This document shows positions 51,244 to 60,576 of a stretch of DNA of 64,000 bases, piece by piece; the first letter of the stretch is position 1; each line of letters opens with the position of its first letter. The stretch comes from Microthrixaceae bacterium. Its GTDB lineage: Bacteria; Actinomycetota; Acidimicrobiia; Acidimicrobiales; DATDAH01. The notes beneath the pieces were generated by a model. It had not been told where the DNA came from and did not search any database. It worked only from the letters and a program-made list of their open reading frames with translations. The position numbers and the translations under genes were made by a program. The stretch covers positions 1-64,000 of the forward strand of contig JACJWK010000003.1 of NCBI GenBank assembly GCA_020637195.1. The letters run 5' to 3'.

Positions 51244-54200
51244 CTACTCGTCGCGCAGCAGCTCGGTCGGCGCCAGGCGACCGACCACCGACGCGGCCCC
51301 GAGCGATGCGACCACGGTGGCCACCGCGAGGAGCGCCACCGGCCCGCCCAGCGCCTCCCAGGGCACCACGAGTCCGGGGTCCAGCACGAACAGGGGTCTG
51401 AGCACCGCGACGAACAGGGCGCCCATCGTCACCCCCACGACGAGCCCGACGATGGCGCCGCCCACCGCGACGATCGCGGCCTCGGCCGCGATCAACAGGC
51501 GCAGCGTGCCCCTTCCGACACCCTGGGCCCGCAGGACGACGTACTCACGTCGGCGCTGCAGGAGCAGGCCGAACACGAACACCCCGACGGCGACGGTCGC
51601 CATGGCCAGGGCGAACGCACCGTCGAGGTCGACGAGGCCGGCGACGTTGAGTGCGGCGAGGCTGGACTGGTCGCGATCGAAGGTCGTGGCGCGGGTGTCG
51701 ATCGACAGGGTGTCCGACGACGCCGGCCCGCGCCGAAGGCGCGTGACGGCCTCCTGCAGTGCCGCGTCGCCGCCTCGCTCGACCGAGGCGAGGAAGAAGT
51801 CGGGTACCGTCGCCGGCACCGCCTCGAGGTGGCGGTCGAGGGCCATCACGGCGTCGGCGCCGTCCGGGAACCCAGGCAGCCTCTCGAACAGCCCCGACAC
51901 GTGGGCCACGATCTCCACCTGGTCGGGGGTGGAGCGGGCGAGCAGGACGTGCACGCGGTCACCGACGCCCACCTGGAGGAAGCCGGCCGTGTCGCGACTG
52001 AGGATCAACCCCGTCGGGTCGCGCTCGAGTTCGTCGACGAGCGCCGCGGTGCCAGCATCGACCGGCGCCACCGCGGGGAAGCCCGTCGGCTCGACCGCGG
52101 CCAGGTTGGCGGGGTCGGACGTGCGGTCGCTACGGAGGACGACGTTGCTCGCCGAGTAGACCACCGGTGTGACCTCGGCGACGCCGGCCACCCGGAAGCG
52201 GTCCGCGTCGCCCGCCCCGTAGTCCCGCTCGGCGGTGGGGCTCGGGGTCACCCGGACGTCCGCGCCGTTCGAGTAGCGGGCGTCATCCACCTTGGCCGCG
52301 TCGTACGACGCGGTGAAGGTGGCGAGGCACGCGGCGAGCGCCACGACGAGCGACGCCACCAAGGCCGCGTTGACCACGGCCCACGGCCGGCGGGTCACGC
52401 TGCGCCGCAGCAGCGCCGGCCCGGGGCGGTCGATGCGGGGCGCGGACGTCGGGGTGGCCCGAGCGAGCGCCGCGCCCATCAGACGGGCGGCGACCAGGCT
52501 GCCCGCCAGCCACACCGAGACGGGCAGCACCAGCAGGGCGAGGTCGAGGCGCACCGCGCGGCCGGAGTAGACCGAGCCGGCGCTCCCCTCGAACGCACCG
52601 GTCCCGAGGGCCGCCGTGACCGCGACCGCGAGAAGGAAGGCCAGGACGAGATCGAGGCGGGCCCTCCGCCACAGCGGCGCCCGCCGGTCGAGGCGGCGGC
52701 GGTCCTCGTCGATCTCTCGGTCGATGGCCCGACGGCCCGTCAGGTAGAGCGCCGCGCCGGTGACCAGCAGCCCACCGGCGGTCCCCACCACCGCCGAGGA
52801 GACCAGCGCCGAGGTGCTGGCCCGCGCCAGAGAGGCATGGCCCAGGACCACCGTGGCCGCGACGTAGCCGGCCACGAGACCGGCGAGGGCCCCCACCCCG
52901 ACCAGGGCGGTCGTGCGCACCGCGAGCATGCGGAGCAGATGGCGGCGGCTGGCGCCGCGGGTGCGCAGGACGGCCTGATCCCGTCGCTGCGCCTCGGCGA
53001 GGACGTTGCCGGCGTAGGCGGCGAGGACGGCGGCAAGGAGGGCGCCGGGGATGCCGAGGAAGGCGAAGAGCCGACGCGCCGTGGCCGCGTCGTCCACCGC
53101 CACCGTCAGGGTGTTGGAGACGTTGTCGAGCAGATAGTCCTGGCCAGGCGCCGACGCCATCACGGCGCTCGCTACTCGTTCGCTCTGGGTGAGTGCGGTG
53201 GCGGGGTCGGCGTCGAGCGCGTCCCGGTCGAGGGTGACGTCCACCTCTCGGGTCGGCGGGGCCTTCAGGCGGCCGCTCCCGGCGCTCGCGGCCCGCTCGA
53301 AGGCGGGCACGACGCGCTCGGCGAAGGTCTCGGACGACACCACCACCGAGTCGGGGGTGTACACGAAGGTCTCGAGGTCGCCGCCCCGGCGACTCGAGAA
53401 CAGGGATCGCGAGCGGGTCAGGTCCGTGATCGCGGTGACGGTGGCCTCCAGCGAGCCGCCGTCGGGGAGCGTGACCGTGACGACGTCACCGAGGCCCACC
53501 CCGAGGGCGCTCGCGGCCTCGGCGCTCAGCGCCGCCCCCCCGTCGTCGAGCCGCCCGTCGGTGATCGTGATCGTCGGGTCCCGGTCGGCGTAGGCCGAGT
53601 CGAAGCCGAAGATCCGCGCCGGTCCCGCCACCGTCCTCGTGCCGGCCTGCAACGTCCCCGGCCCCAGGTCGGCGCGGGACAGGGGCATGGCGGCGGCGAC
53701 GCCGGGCACGCGTGCGATCCGAGCCGCGAGCTCGTCGAGTCGGGGCGTCGCGTCCTGGTTCGCGGCGAGCGGGGTCGCCGACTCGCGGCTCGACCACGTG
53801 CTCGTCACCTGCTCGTCGTCGACCGCGGTCGGCGCGGCCGCCACGACGCGGTACGTGACCCGACGGGTGTGCCCGGGCGCGATCGTGCCCAGGTTGCGGC
53901 CCGCGGTCCCGGGGCCCGCCGCGAGGGGGTTCGCCGCGCCCCCGCCGATCGGTCGACCGTCGATCTCGGCCGACCCGGGGACGTAGTCCAGCCCGGCCGC
54001 GGGCCGCGAGCGGAGAGTCACCTCGTGGGCGGCGACCTCGCCGGGGTTGTCGATCTCGAGGGTGATGCCGACCTCGTCGCCGGCGTCGACCGGCCCGATC
54101 GGGTCGAGCACCTGGGTGAGCTCGAGGGTGCTGCCCGCGCCCTCCGTGACGATGCGCTGCATGTCGATGGCCAGCGGCTCGACGGCGCGCTGGGTCATCG

Positions 54201-54330
54201 ACGACGACAGCCCGTCGACGAAGAAGAGCACCCCGCAGAACAGCCCCACCCCGACGGTGACGCCGGCGGTCGCGGCGAGGCTGCGGCGCGGGTTGCGCCA
54301 GAGGTCAGCGAGGACGACCCGGGCCAGCAC
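51244..54330 (-). CDS. FtsX/MacB-type ABC transporter permease, large, with extracytoplasmic insert
   Basis: This 1028-aa permease begins VVLADLWRNPRRSLAATAGV, the usual start of FtsX-like proteins, with one TM (about 17-38). An extracytoplasmic region of about 380 residues follows, including a CARDB/DUF11-like stretch (VGITLEIDNPGEVAAHEVTL). Groups of TMs then appear at about 400-600, a second extracytoplasmic part at about 640-880, and the final FtsX TMs (VFVFGLLLQRRREYVVLRAQ and following). Such proteins drive envelope extrusion or lipoprotein handling without pumping across the membrane. The gene overlaps its ATPase by 26 bp. Confidence 0.88.
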   Translation of the reverse strand: MLARVVLADLWRNPRRSLAATAGVTVGVGLFCGVLFFVDGLSSSMTQRAVEPLAIDMQRIVTEGAGSTLELTQVLDPIGPVDAGDEVGITLEIDNPGEVAAHEVTLRSRPAAGLDYVPGSAEIDGRPIGGGAANPLAAGPGTAGRNLGTIAPGHTRRVTYRVVAAAPTAVDDEQVTSTWSSRESATPLAANQDATPRLDELAARIARVPGVAAAMPLSRADLGPGTLQAGTRTVAGPARIFGFDSAYADRDPTITITDGRLDDGGAALSAEAASALGVGLGDVVTVTLPDGGSLEATVTAITDLTRSRSLFSSRRGGDLETFVYTPDSVVVSSETFAERVVPAFERAASAGSGRLKAPPTREVDVTLDRDALDADPATALTQSERVASAVMASAPGQDYLLDNVSNTLTVAVDDAATARRLFAFLGIPGALLAAVLAAYAGNVLAEAQRRDQAVLRTRGASRRHLLRMLAVRTTALVGVGALAGLVAGYVAATVVLGHASLARASTSALVSSAVVGTAGGLLVTGAALYLTGRRAIDREIDEDRRRLDRRAPLWRRARLDLVLAFLLAVAVTAALGTGAFEGSAGSVYSGRAVRLDLALLVLPVSVWLAGSLVAARLMGAALARATPTSAPRIDRPGPALLRRSVTRRPWAVVNAALVASLVVALAACLATFTASYDAAKVDDARYSNGADVRVTPSPTAERDYGAGDADRFRVAGVAEVTPVVYSASNVVLRSDRTSDPANLAAVEPTGFPAVAPVDAGTAALVDELERDPTGLILSRDTAGFLQVGVGDRVHVLLARSTPDQVEIVAHVSGLFERLPGFPDGADAVMALDRHLEAVPATVPDFFLASVERGGDAALQEAVTRLRRGPASSDTLSIDTRATTFDRDQSSLAALNVAGLVDLDGAFALAMATVAVGVFVFGLLLQRRREYVVLRAQGVGRGTLRLLIAAEAAIVAVGGAIVGLVVGVTMGALFVAVLRPLFVLDPGLVVPWEALGGPVALLAVATVVASLGAASVVGRLAPTELLRDE

Positions 54331-55027
54331 CGGCCAGCTCCTTCGATCGCCGTGGGCGGCTGAGGTGCTCGACGCGGTCGGCGCGCTCGGCGACGGCCGG
54401 GTCGTGGGTGACGATCACCAGGGTGGCGCCCAGCTCGCGCTGCACCTCGACGAGCAGCTCGACCACCTGCCGGGCGCTGCCGCCGTCGAGCGCACCGGTG
54501 GGCTCGTCGGCCAGGATGACCCCGGGCCCGCAGGCGACGGCCCGGGCGATGGCCACCCGCTGGCGCTGACCGCCGGACAGCTGATCGGGCAGTCGAGCCC
54601 CGAGGCCGGAGAGCCCCAGCCGGTCGAGCAGCGAGACAGGATCGGCGAGCGCCGCGGGCGGGGCCCCGCGGGCGCGGGCCGGCCGGGCCACGGCCTGTGC
54701 GAGGGCCACGTTCTCCTCCGCGGTGAGGTGGGGCAACAGGTTGTCGGCCTGATGCACCATCCCGACGTGACGGCGGCGGAACGCGGCCCGTTCCTGCTCC
54801 GCCAGGCCCGAGACGACCGTTTCGCCGAGCGTCACGCTCCCGCTGGTGGGCACGGCCAGGCCGGCGAGGAGCCCCAAGAGGGTGGACTTGCCGCAGCCGC
54901 TGGGCCCCATGACCGCCACGCTCGTCCCCGCCTCGACCACGAGGCCGGGGTGCCAGAGGGCCCGCACCGTCGTCACCCGCCCCGGGTGGTCGACGACGAG
55001 CGCGGTCGTCTCGATGCGCAGGCTCAT
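54305..55027 (-). CDS. ABC transporter ATP-binding protein, MacB/LolD type, second of two
   Basis: This 240-aa ATPase has Walker A (GPSGCGKST), GMVHQADNLLPHLTAEENVA, signature LSGGQRQRVAIARAV, Walker B (VILADEPTGALD) and H-loop IVTHD. It overlaps the upstream ATPase by 4 nt and the downstream permease by 26 bp, so all three are tightly coupled. It is probably one half of a heterodimeric ATPase, or pairs separately with the permease. Confidence 0.9.
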   Translation of the reverse strand: MSLRIETTALVVDHPGRVTTVRALWHPGLVVEAGTSVAVMGPSGCGKSTLLGLLAGLAVPTSGSVTLGETVVSGLAEQERAAFRRRHVGMVHQADNLLPHLTAEENVALAQAVARPARARGAPPAALADPVSLLDRLGLSGLGARLPDQLSGGQRQRVAIARAVACGPGVILADEPTGALDGGSARQVVELLVEVQRELGATLVIVTHDPAVAERADRVEHLSRPRRSKELAGAGPGRPR

Positions 55028-55698
55028 CGTCGCTGCACCTCGTGGTCCACGAGCGAGTAGCGCGTGTCGGCCCGGTCGGCGAGCACCGGGTCATGGGTGA
55101 CGAGGAGCAGCGCGAACGGTGCCGCCAGCACCGAGTCGAGGACCTGGCCCGCGGTGTCGCCGTCGAGTTGTCCGACGACCTCGTCGGCGAGGACCAGTCG
55201 GGGCCCGTTCGCCACCGCCACCGCGAGCGCCACCCGCTGCACCTCGCCGCCCGACAGTTGGCAGGGCCGGTGCCCGGCGCGATGGCCCACCGCGAGCTCG
55301 TCGAGCAACGCGGCCGCCCGTGCACGGGCCGAGCGCCGGCCTGATCCCCCGAGGGCCAGCGCGAGCTCGACGTTCTCCCGAGCCGACAGCCAGGGCACCA
55401 GGTTGTCGGCCTGGAGCGCGATCCCGACCCGCTCGGCGCGCAGCCGGGCCCGGGCCGCATCGCCCAGCCCCCCGAGGGCGACGCCGTCGACCTCCACGGA
55501 GCCGCGGTCGGGGTTGCGCAAGCCGGCGATCAGCGACAGCAACGTCGACTTCCCGCTGCCCGACGGCCCGACGAGGCTGACCTTCTCCCCGCGCTCGATG
55601 GTGAGGTCCACGCCCGTGAGCACGGGCACGACGCCGGTGTCCGGCCCGCCGAACGACTTGGCGACGCCCAGCAGGCGGACGGCCGGGGCCGGGCTCAC
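55024..55698 (-). CDS. ABC transporter ATP-binding protein, MacB/LolD type, first of two
   Basis: This 224-aa ATPase has Walker A (GPSGSGKST), VGIALQADNLVPWLSAREN, signature LSGGEVQRVALAVAVANG, Walker B (LVLADEVVGQLD) and H-loop LLVTHD. The D-loop normally reading EPTG/ALD is EVVGQLD, a small departure from the usual sequence. It overlaps the lipoprotein gene upstream and the second ATPase downstream by 4 nt each. Confidence 0.9.
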   Translation of the reverse strand: MSPAPAVRLLGVAKSFGGPDTGVVPVLTGVDLTIERGEKVSLVGPSGSGKSTLLSLIAGLRNPDRGSVEVDGVALGGLGDAARARLRAERVGIALQADNLVPWLSARENVELALALGGSGRRSARARAAALLDELAVGHRAGHRPCQLSGGEVQRVALAVAVANGPRLVLADEVVGQLDGDTAGQVLDSVLAAPFALLLVTHDPVLADRADTRYSLVDHEVQRR

Positions 55699-56624
55699 CC
55701 GGCCCGCTCCGCCACGGCCGCCGTCCCGTACACCTCGACCGAGGTCTCCCGGGCGTGGGCCTCGAGGTCGAGCACCGTCTGGCTGGCCTCGGCCAGGCCG
55801 TCGTCGCTCAGCTGGACGAAGTTGCGCAGCTCGAACGTGTCCTGGTGGAGGCTCGCGTCGAGGGGGACGTTGTCGATGACGCCGACGTCGGGCGCGTAGT
55901 ACTTGTCCTCGTTGTCGGGGGCGCCCACCTCGCCCTCCTGCACCACGCGCACGTCGTCGTAGCAGCCGAACGCCACGCAGTGGCGCACCCCGACCTCGAC
56001 GGGCTCACCGACCGACGGGTCCTCGCCGGGCGCCCCACCGATGCACCACCTCGGGGTGTCGAGGGTCACCACACCCGGGGCGAGGATGCCCGGCTCGCCC
56101 TCGGCCGCGCCCAGCCAGGCGGTCTCGGTGTTCGTGTACTCGCCGCCCTCGAACTCCTCGGTGTAGCCGCCGAGGATCCACACGTTGCCGTCCTTGTCGA
56201 GGGCCAGGTAGTCCATCCCGACCTGGGACACCTCGCCGGCGTCGGTCGACTCGTCGAGCATCGCGATGGCGGGGATGCCGTCGATCTCGCGGATCACGTC
56301 GGTCATCGTGGTGATCACCTCGAAGGGCACCTCGCGCTGACCGACGAGCGTGGTGCCCCCTCGCACCCACTGCAGGCCCGGTGTGGTCGGGTGGAAGGGG
56401 TTCGTGCTCCGGGTGGGGTCGACGAAGTCGGCTGGGTCGGCCTCCACGACCGAGCCGCAGTCGGCGCCCGCCGGCTCGTCCCCCTCGGCGCCCGACCCGC
56501 CCGACGAGGCGCAAGCGCCGGCCACGGCGACGAGCAGTGCCGCGAGGGCCGCGAGGCCGGCGGGGGTTCGGCCGCGCCGGCACCGGGTGAGACGCCGGCC
56601 GGTGGGGTGGGGCTCGTGGGACAT
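55695..56624 (-). CDS. Lipoprotein heading an ABC operon
   Basis: This 309-aa lipoprotein starts at ATG 56624 with GAGGAGG 8 nt upstream. A twin-Arg-rich N-terminus (RRLTRCRRGRTP), a hydrophobic core and lipobox AVAGAC lead to a mature part with four Cys and no recognised domain. It contains NVWILGGYTEEFEGGEYTNT and a VGVRHCVAFGCYDDVRVVQE segment. Because it is the first gene of the operon with two ATPases and an FtsX-like permease, it is a candidate cargo or accessory protein. Confidence 0.65.
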   Translation of the reverse strand: MSHEPHPTGRRLTRCRRGRTPAGLAALAALLVAVAGACASSGGSGAEGDEPAGADCGSVVEADPADFVDPTRSTNPFHPTTPGLQWVRGGTTLVGQREVPFEVITTMTDVIREIDGIPAIAMLDESTDAGEVSQVGMDYLALDKDGNVWILGGYTEEFEGGEYTNTETAWLGAAEGEPGILAPGVVTLDTPRWCIGGAPGEDPSVGEPVEVGVRHCVAFGCYDDVRVVQEGEVGAPDNEDKYYAPDVGVIDNVPLDASLHQDTFELRNFVQLSDDGLAEASQTVLDLEAHARETSVEVYGTAAVAERAG

Positions 56625-56813
56625 GGGGACCTCCTCGTCGACCTTCGACGATCCAGGGGTACGGCAGGCGGGCTGACCCGCTGCTGAACCCCCGGTCCGC
56701 GCCGTTCAGCCGTCGTTCAGGTCGGTTCGCCGAGGTCTCCGACCGCGTCCGCGATCGCCCGTCGGGGCTAGCCTCCACCGCCGTAGGCCCACGATCCACT
56801 TGACTGGTGCACC

Positions 56814-59378
56814 ATGGCGGACGCCGACGGCGGCATCCCACAACCGAGCGCGGACGGCACCGACGCGGTCGCCGTCGACCGCCGGGACGAGCCGGCTGCG
56901 GGCGCGCCCACGGCCGACTGGCGCTCGGTCGCCTTCGCCACGGCACCGGTCGGCATCGTGCTGTTCGACTTCACCGGCCGCGTGCTCGACGCGAACCCCG
57001 CGTTCGCCGGGCTGGTCGAGCGCCGCTCCAGCCAGGCCCGCGAGATGAACCTGCTCGACATCGTCGCCCCGCACTTCCTCGACGCCACCACCGAGCGCCT
57101 CGCCGCCGCCGCCGCCGGCCGGTGCAGCACCGTCGAGCTCGAGCTGCGGGTCCCGGTCAGCGGCGGCCCGGCCCGTCACGTCACCGGCGAGGCCTCCGTG
57201 CTCGAGGGCCGCGACGGTCGCCCCGTCGCGGCCATGGCCCACGTGCGCGACGTCACCGCCGAACGACGCACCCTGGACTCGCTCCGGCGTGCCGACGAGC
57301 AGCTCGACGCGGTCGCCGCGGGCACCACACTGGTCGCCTTCAGCTTCACCCTCGAGGGCGCGGTGCGCACCTGGAGCCCTGCGGCGGCTCGGACCTTCGG
57401 CTGGCCGGTGGCCAGCGTGCTCGGCCGGGCCGTGCCCCTCTCGGGCTACGCCGACCCGTGGGGCGAGCGCCGCGAGGGGTTCGGCGGCGACGAGCAGGCC
57501 ACGGTCGACGCCACGGGGCACCGGCCCGACGGCACGCGCTTCGGCGCGCGCCTCACGGTGGCGCCCCTGCTCGACGAGCACGGTCGGCGGGTGGCCACGG
57601 TCGCGATGATGAACGACACGGGTCGCCGCGTCCCCGCCGCCGATCCCGCCCCGCCGGCCGACGTCCAGCCCTACCGCGTCCTGCTGCACAAGATGGCCGA
57701 CACCGTCACCGTCCTCGACGGCGAGGGCAACCTGCTCTACAGCACCAGCGAGAACAAGGAGATCCTCGGCTACCCGGCCGAGTTCTGGGACGAGCGCAGC
57801 GCCTTCGACCTCGCCCACCCCGACGACCTCGACCCGGCGAACGCGCTGCTGCGCCGGGTCGTGGAGACCCCGGGCCTCACCCAGACCGGCGAGTTCCGGG
57901 CCCGGCGGGCCGACGGCCGCTGGGAGGCGGTCGAGTTCACCGGCATGAACCTCATCGAGGACCCCGAGGTCGGCGGCATCATCGTCACCACCCGCACCGT
58001 GTCGGACCGGCGCACTCCGCACCGGCTCTCCCCCACCGACCGCGAGGTGGCGGACCTCGGCGCCCGGCTCGCCCACCAGGTGATGCACGACGGGCTCACC
58101 GGCCTGCCCAACCGCGCCCTGCTCGTCGACCGCATCGACCAGGGCCTGGCCCGCGCCGCCGACGCGCGCCCCGGTGCCGCCCCGGTCGCGGTGCTGCTGG
58201 TCGACCTCGACCGCTTCACCGTCATCAACGACGGGTTGGGCCACCAGGCCGGTGACCAGCTGCTGGTGCGGGTGGCGGTGCGCCTCGAGCAGGCTCTCGC
58301 CGCCGACGGCGTGGTGCTCGGCCGGTTCGGCGGCGACCAGTTCGTCGTGGTGGTCGACCGTCCCGTCGAGGCCCCCGACGCCGAGGCCCTCGCCGCTCGC
58401 GTCCTCGGCGCGCTGCGCGACCCCTTCACGGTCGACCGGGGAGAGGCCACCCTCACCGCCAGCATCGGCATCGCGCTCGCCGGGCCCGCCGACGACAGCG
58501 ACGCGCTGTTGCGCAACGCCGCCGCAGCGATGTACCGGGCCAAGGACCGTGGCCGCGACCGGGCCGTGGTCTTCGACGACGAGCTGCGCCTGCGCGTGCT
58601 CGACCGGCTCCACTTCGAGAACGACCTGCGCAAGGCGCTCGACCACGGCGAGCTCACCCTGTCGTACCAGCCGACGGTCTCGCTCGAGAGCGGCCGGGTC
58701 ATCGGCGTCGAGGCGCTCCTGCGCTGGACCCACCCCGAGCGCGGCTCGGTTGGTCCCGCCGAGTTCGTGCCGGTCGCCGAGGAGTCCGGCCTCATCGTCC
58801 CCATGGGAGCGTGGGTGCTGAACGAGGCCATCGGCCAGGCGGCCGACTGGCTGCGCCAGGTGCCCGGCCACCCCCATTTCCTGCTGTCGGTCAACGTGTC
58901 GCCCCGCCAGCTGGCCTCCCCCGACCTCGTCCCCCTGCTGAAGGGGCTGCTCGACCGCCACCGGTGGCCCGCCGAGTTCCTCGCCCTCGAGCTCACCGAG
59001 AACGTCCTCATGGACGACGTCGACACGTCGCTCGACGTGCTCCAGACCCTCAAGGGCCTCGGGGTGCGCCTGGCCGTCGACGACTTCGGCACGGGCTACT
59101 CGTCGCTCAGCTACCTCGAGCGCTTCCCGATCGACATCGTCAAGATCGACCAGTCCTTCGTCAGCGGGCTCGGCTCGACGGGCGGCGGGCTGGCCATCAC
59201 CGCCGCGGTGGTGCTGATGGCGCGATCGCTCGGGCTGGTCACCGTCGCCGAGGGCATCGAGACGAAGGGCCAGAGCGCGGTGCTCCAGAGCCTGGGCTGC
59301 GACTGGGGGCAGGGCTACCACTACGCCCGGCCCCTCCCGCCCGCCGAGGCCGGCGCCCTGCTGCACACGCTGCTCTGA
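56814..59378 (+). CDS. PAS-GGDEF-EAL protein with degenerate GGDQF site
   Basis: This 854-aa protein has three PAS-like domains (about 30-150, 160-275, 290-405), a GGDEF domain (about 415-585) and an EAL domain (about 595-850). The GGDEF domain has HDGLTGLPNR but the active site reads FGGDQF (about 505), with Gln for the catalytic Glu. The EAL domain appears intact: GVEALLRW, ELTENVLMDD, DDFGTGYSSLSYL and KIDQSF. It probably works as a PAS-controlled c-di-GMP phosphodiesterase with a regulatory GGDEF. There is no TM. It is divergent from the ABC lipoprotein. Confidence 0.92.
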   Translation: MADADGGIPQPSADGTDAVAVDRRDEPAAGAPTADWRSVAFATAPVGIVLFDFTGRVLDANPAFAGLVERRSSQAREMNLLDIVAPHFLDATTERLAAAAAGRCSTVELELRVPVSGGPARHVTGEASVLEGRDGRPVAAMAHVRDVTAERRTLDSLRRADEQLDAVAAGTTLVAFSFTLEGAVRTWSPAAARTFGWPVASVLGRAVPLSGYADPWGERREGFGGDEQATVDATGHRPDGTRFGARLTVAPLLDEHGRRVATVAMMNDTGRRVPAADPAPPADVQPYRVLLHKMADTVTVLDGEGNLLYSTSENKEILGYPAEFWDERSAFDLAHPDDLDPANALLRRVVETPGLTQTGEFRARRADGRWEAVEFTGMNLIEDPEVGGIIVTTRTVSDRRTPHRLSPTDREVADLGARLAHQVMHDGLTGLPNRALLVDRIDQGLARAADARPGAAPVAVLLVDLDRFTVINDGLGHQAGDQLLVRVAVRLEQALAADGVVLGRFGGDQFVVVVDRPVEAPDAEALAARVLGALRDPFTVDRGEATLTASIGIALAGPADDSDALLRNAAAAMYRAKDRGRDRAVVFDDELRLRVLDRLHFENDLRKALDHGELTLSYQPTVSLESGRVIGVEALLRWTHPERGSVGPAEFVPVAEESGLIVPMGAWVLNEAIGQAADWLRQVPGHPHFLLSVNVSPRQLASPDLVPLLKGLLDRHRWPAEFLALELTENVLMDDVDTSLDVLQTLKGLGVRLAVDDFGTGYSSLSYLERFPIDIVKIDQSFVSGLGSTGGGLAITAAVVLMARSLGLVTVAEGIETKGQSAVLQSLGCDWGQGYHYARPLPPAEAGALLHTLL

Positions 59379-59444
59379 CCCGGTCCTGGCGTCACCGCCG
59401 CCCGCGCCGCGGGCGCCCCGGACGTCGACGGCGGGGTCCGCCGG

Positions 59445-60485
59445 TCAGGGTGACAGCCGGAAGAGCAGATCCTCGAGCAGGAGGGCCTCGTTGGGGTTGC
59501 GCACGAGCGCCTCGGAGGCGGCCTGGATGGCGGCCAGGCGGTCGAGCTGCTCCTGGGGACGGCGGGCCTCGGCCAGCTCGTCGGCGGCGCGGCGGGCCAG
59601 GGTGGCGAGGCCGAGGCGCACCTCGTCGACCCGCGCCCGTCGCACCTCGCGCTTGTGCTGGGCCGTGAGCTGGGCCGCGCCCGAGCCCCGCTGGCCGTAG
59701 CGCTCGACCCGCTCGGCCAGCTCCTCCATCTCCCGCTCGTGGCGGGCCGTCAGCGGCGCCTGGGCCCGGTCGATGAGCGCCCGCAGCTCGTCGACCGCCA
59801 CCATGACCGCGGCGCCGGTCCCGTCGAGGCGGTCGGGCACGGTGCGCCAGGCCTCGCGCCGCTCGGCCAGCTCGGGGTCGGTGGCGAGCAGGCGGGCCCG
59901 GTCGAGGTCGCCGCTCGCCGCCCGGGCCGCGTCCTCGGCCGCCGCCGGCGCCACCCCCTCGGCGACCAGCCGGTCCACCACCAGGGCCTCGGGCACCGGG
60001 TGGAAGTCGATGCGGACCGCCCGCGACGCGATCGTGACCAGCTCGGGCGGGACGTCGTCGGCCAGGATCACGAACACCGTGGACGGCGGCGGCTCCTCGA
60101 TCGTCTTGAGCAGCTTGGGTGCCTCGGTGCTCACCTTGTGCAGCTCGCAGAGCACCAGCACCTTGCGCCGGCCCTCCACGGGCGCTCGCACCGCGGCCCG
60201 GATGATCTCGGTGGCCTCGGCCTCCCGCAGCGAGGCGCCCTCGGGCACGAACACGGTGAGGTCGGGGTGGTGCTCGGCGAGCGCCAGCTGCCGGTGGCGG
60301 TCGGCGTCGTCACCCGCGCTGTCCGCGGCCAGCAGGTCGGCGGCGAAGGCCCGGGCCGCGGCGCGGCGCCCGCTGCCGGGCGGCCCGACGAACAGGTAGG
60401 CGTGCACGGGCGCGGCCACCGACGCGCGCAGCTGGGCGACGGCACGATCCTGGCCGAGGACGTCGTCCCAGCCGCCGGCGCTCAC
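59445..60485 (-). CDS. holB: DNA polymerase III delta-prime subunit
   Basis: This 346-aa clamp-loader subunit starts at GTG 60485. It shows DDVLGQDRAVAQLRASVAAP, HAYLFVGPPGSGRRAAARAF (P-loop with Arg for Lys, as in some delta-prime subunits), VLCELHKVSTEAPKLLKTIE and EPPPSTVFVILAD, then SRAVRIDF. The sensor helices are normal. The usual zinc-binding cysteines are not visible. It follows tmk by 91 nt with a strong hairpin between, in the conserved topA-tmk-holB order. Confidence 0.9.
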   Translation of the reverse strand: MSAGGWDDVLGQDRAVAQLRASVAAPVHAYLFVGPPGSGRRAAARAFAADLLAADSAGDDADRHRQLALAEHHPDLTVFVPEGASLREAEATEIIRAAVRAPVEGRRKVLVLCELHKVSTEAPKLLKTIEEPPPSTVFVILADDVPPELVTIASRAVRIDFHPVPEALVVDRLVAEGVAPAAAEDAARAASGDLDRARLLATDPELAERREAWRTVPDRLDGTGAAVMVAVDELRALIDRAQAPLTARHEREMEELAERVERYGQRGSGAAQLTAQHKREVRRARVDEVRLGLATLARRAADELAEARRPQEQLDRLAAIQAASEALVRNPNEALLLEDLLFRLSP

Positions 60486-60513
60486 GCCGGCTCCTCCGCG
60501 CCCTGGTCGCCAC

Positions 60514-60561
60514 TTCTGGCTCCCGATCTCGGTGTCCTGGCACCGAGATCGGGAGCCAGAA
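60514..60561. repeat. Perfect 21-bp inverted repeat between tmk and holB
   Basis: The left arm 60514-60534 (begins TTCTGGCTCCCGATCTC) and the right arm 60541-60561 are perfect reverse complements, separated by a 6-nt loop TCCTGG. It lies downstream of tmk and upstream of holB, both on the minus strand. There is no T-tract. It might be an attenuator, an mRNA-processing hairpin, or a dispersed palindromic element. Confidence 0.9.
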
Positions 60562-60576
60562 CGGGCAGGGGTGGGC

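Noticed and set aside
51151..54363. A 1070-codon plus-strand open frame opposite the FtsX permease
   Set aside because: Its sequence is low-complexity and charged with no fold; the minus strand encodes a well-formed permease in a tight operon.
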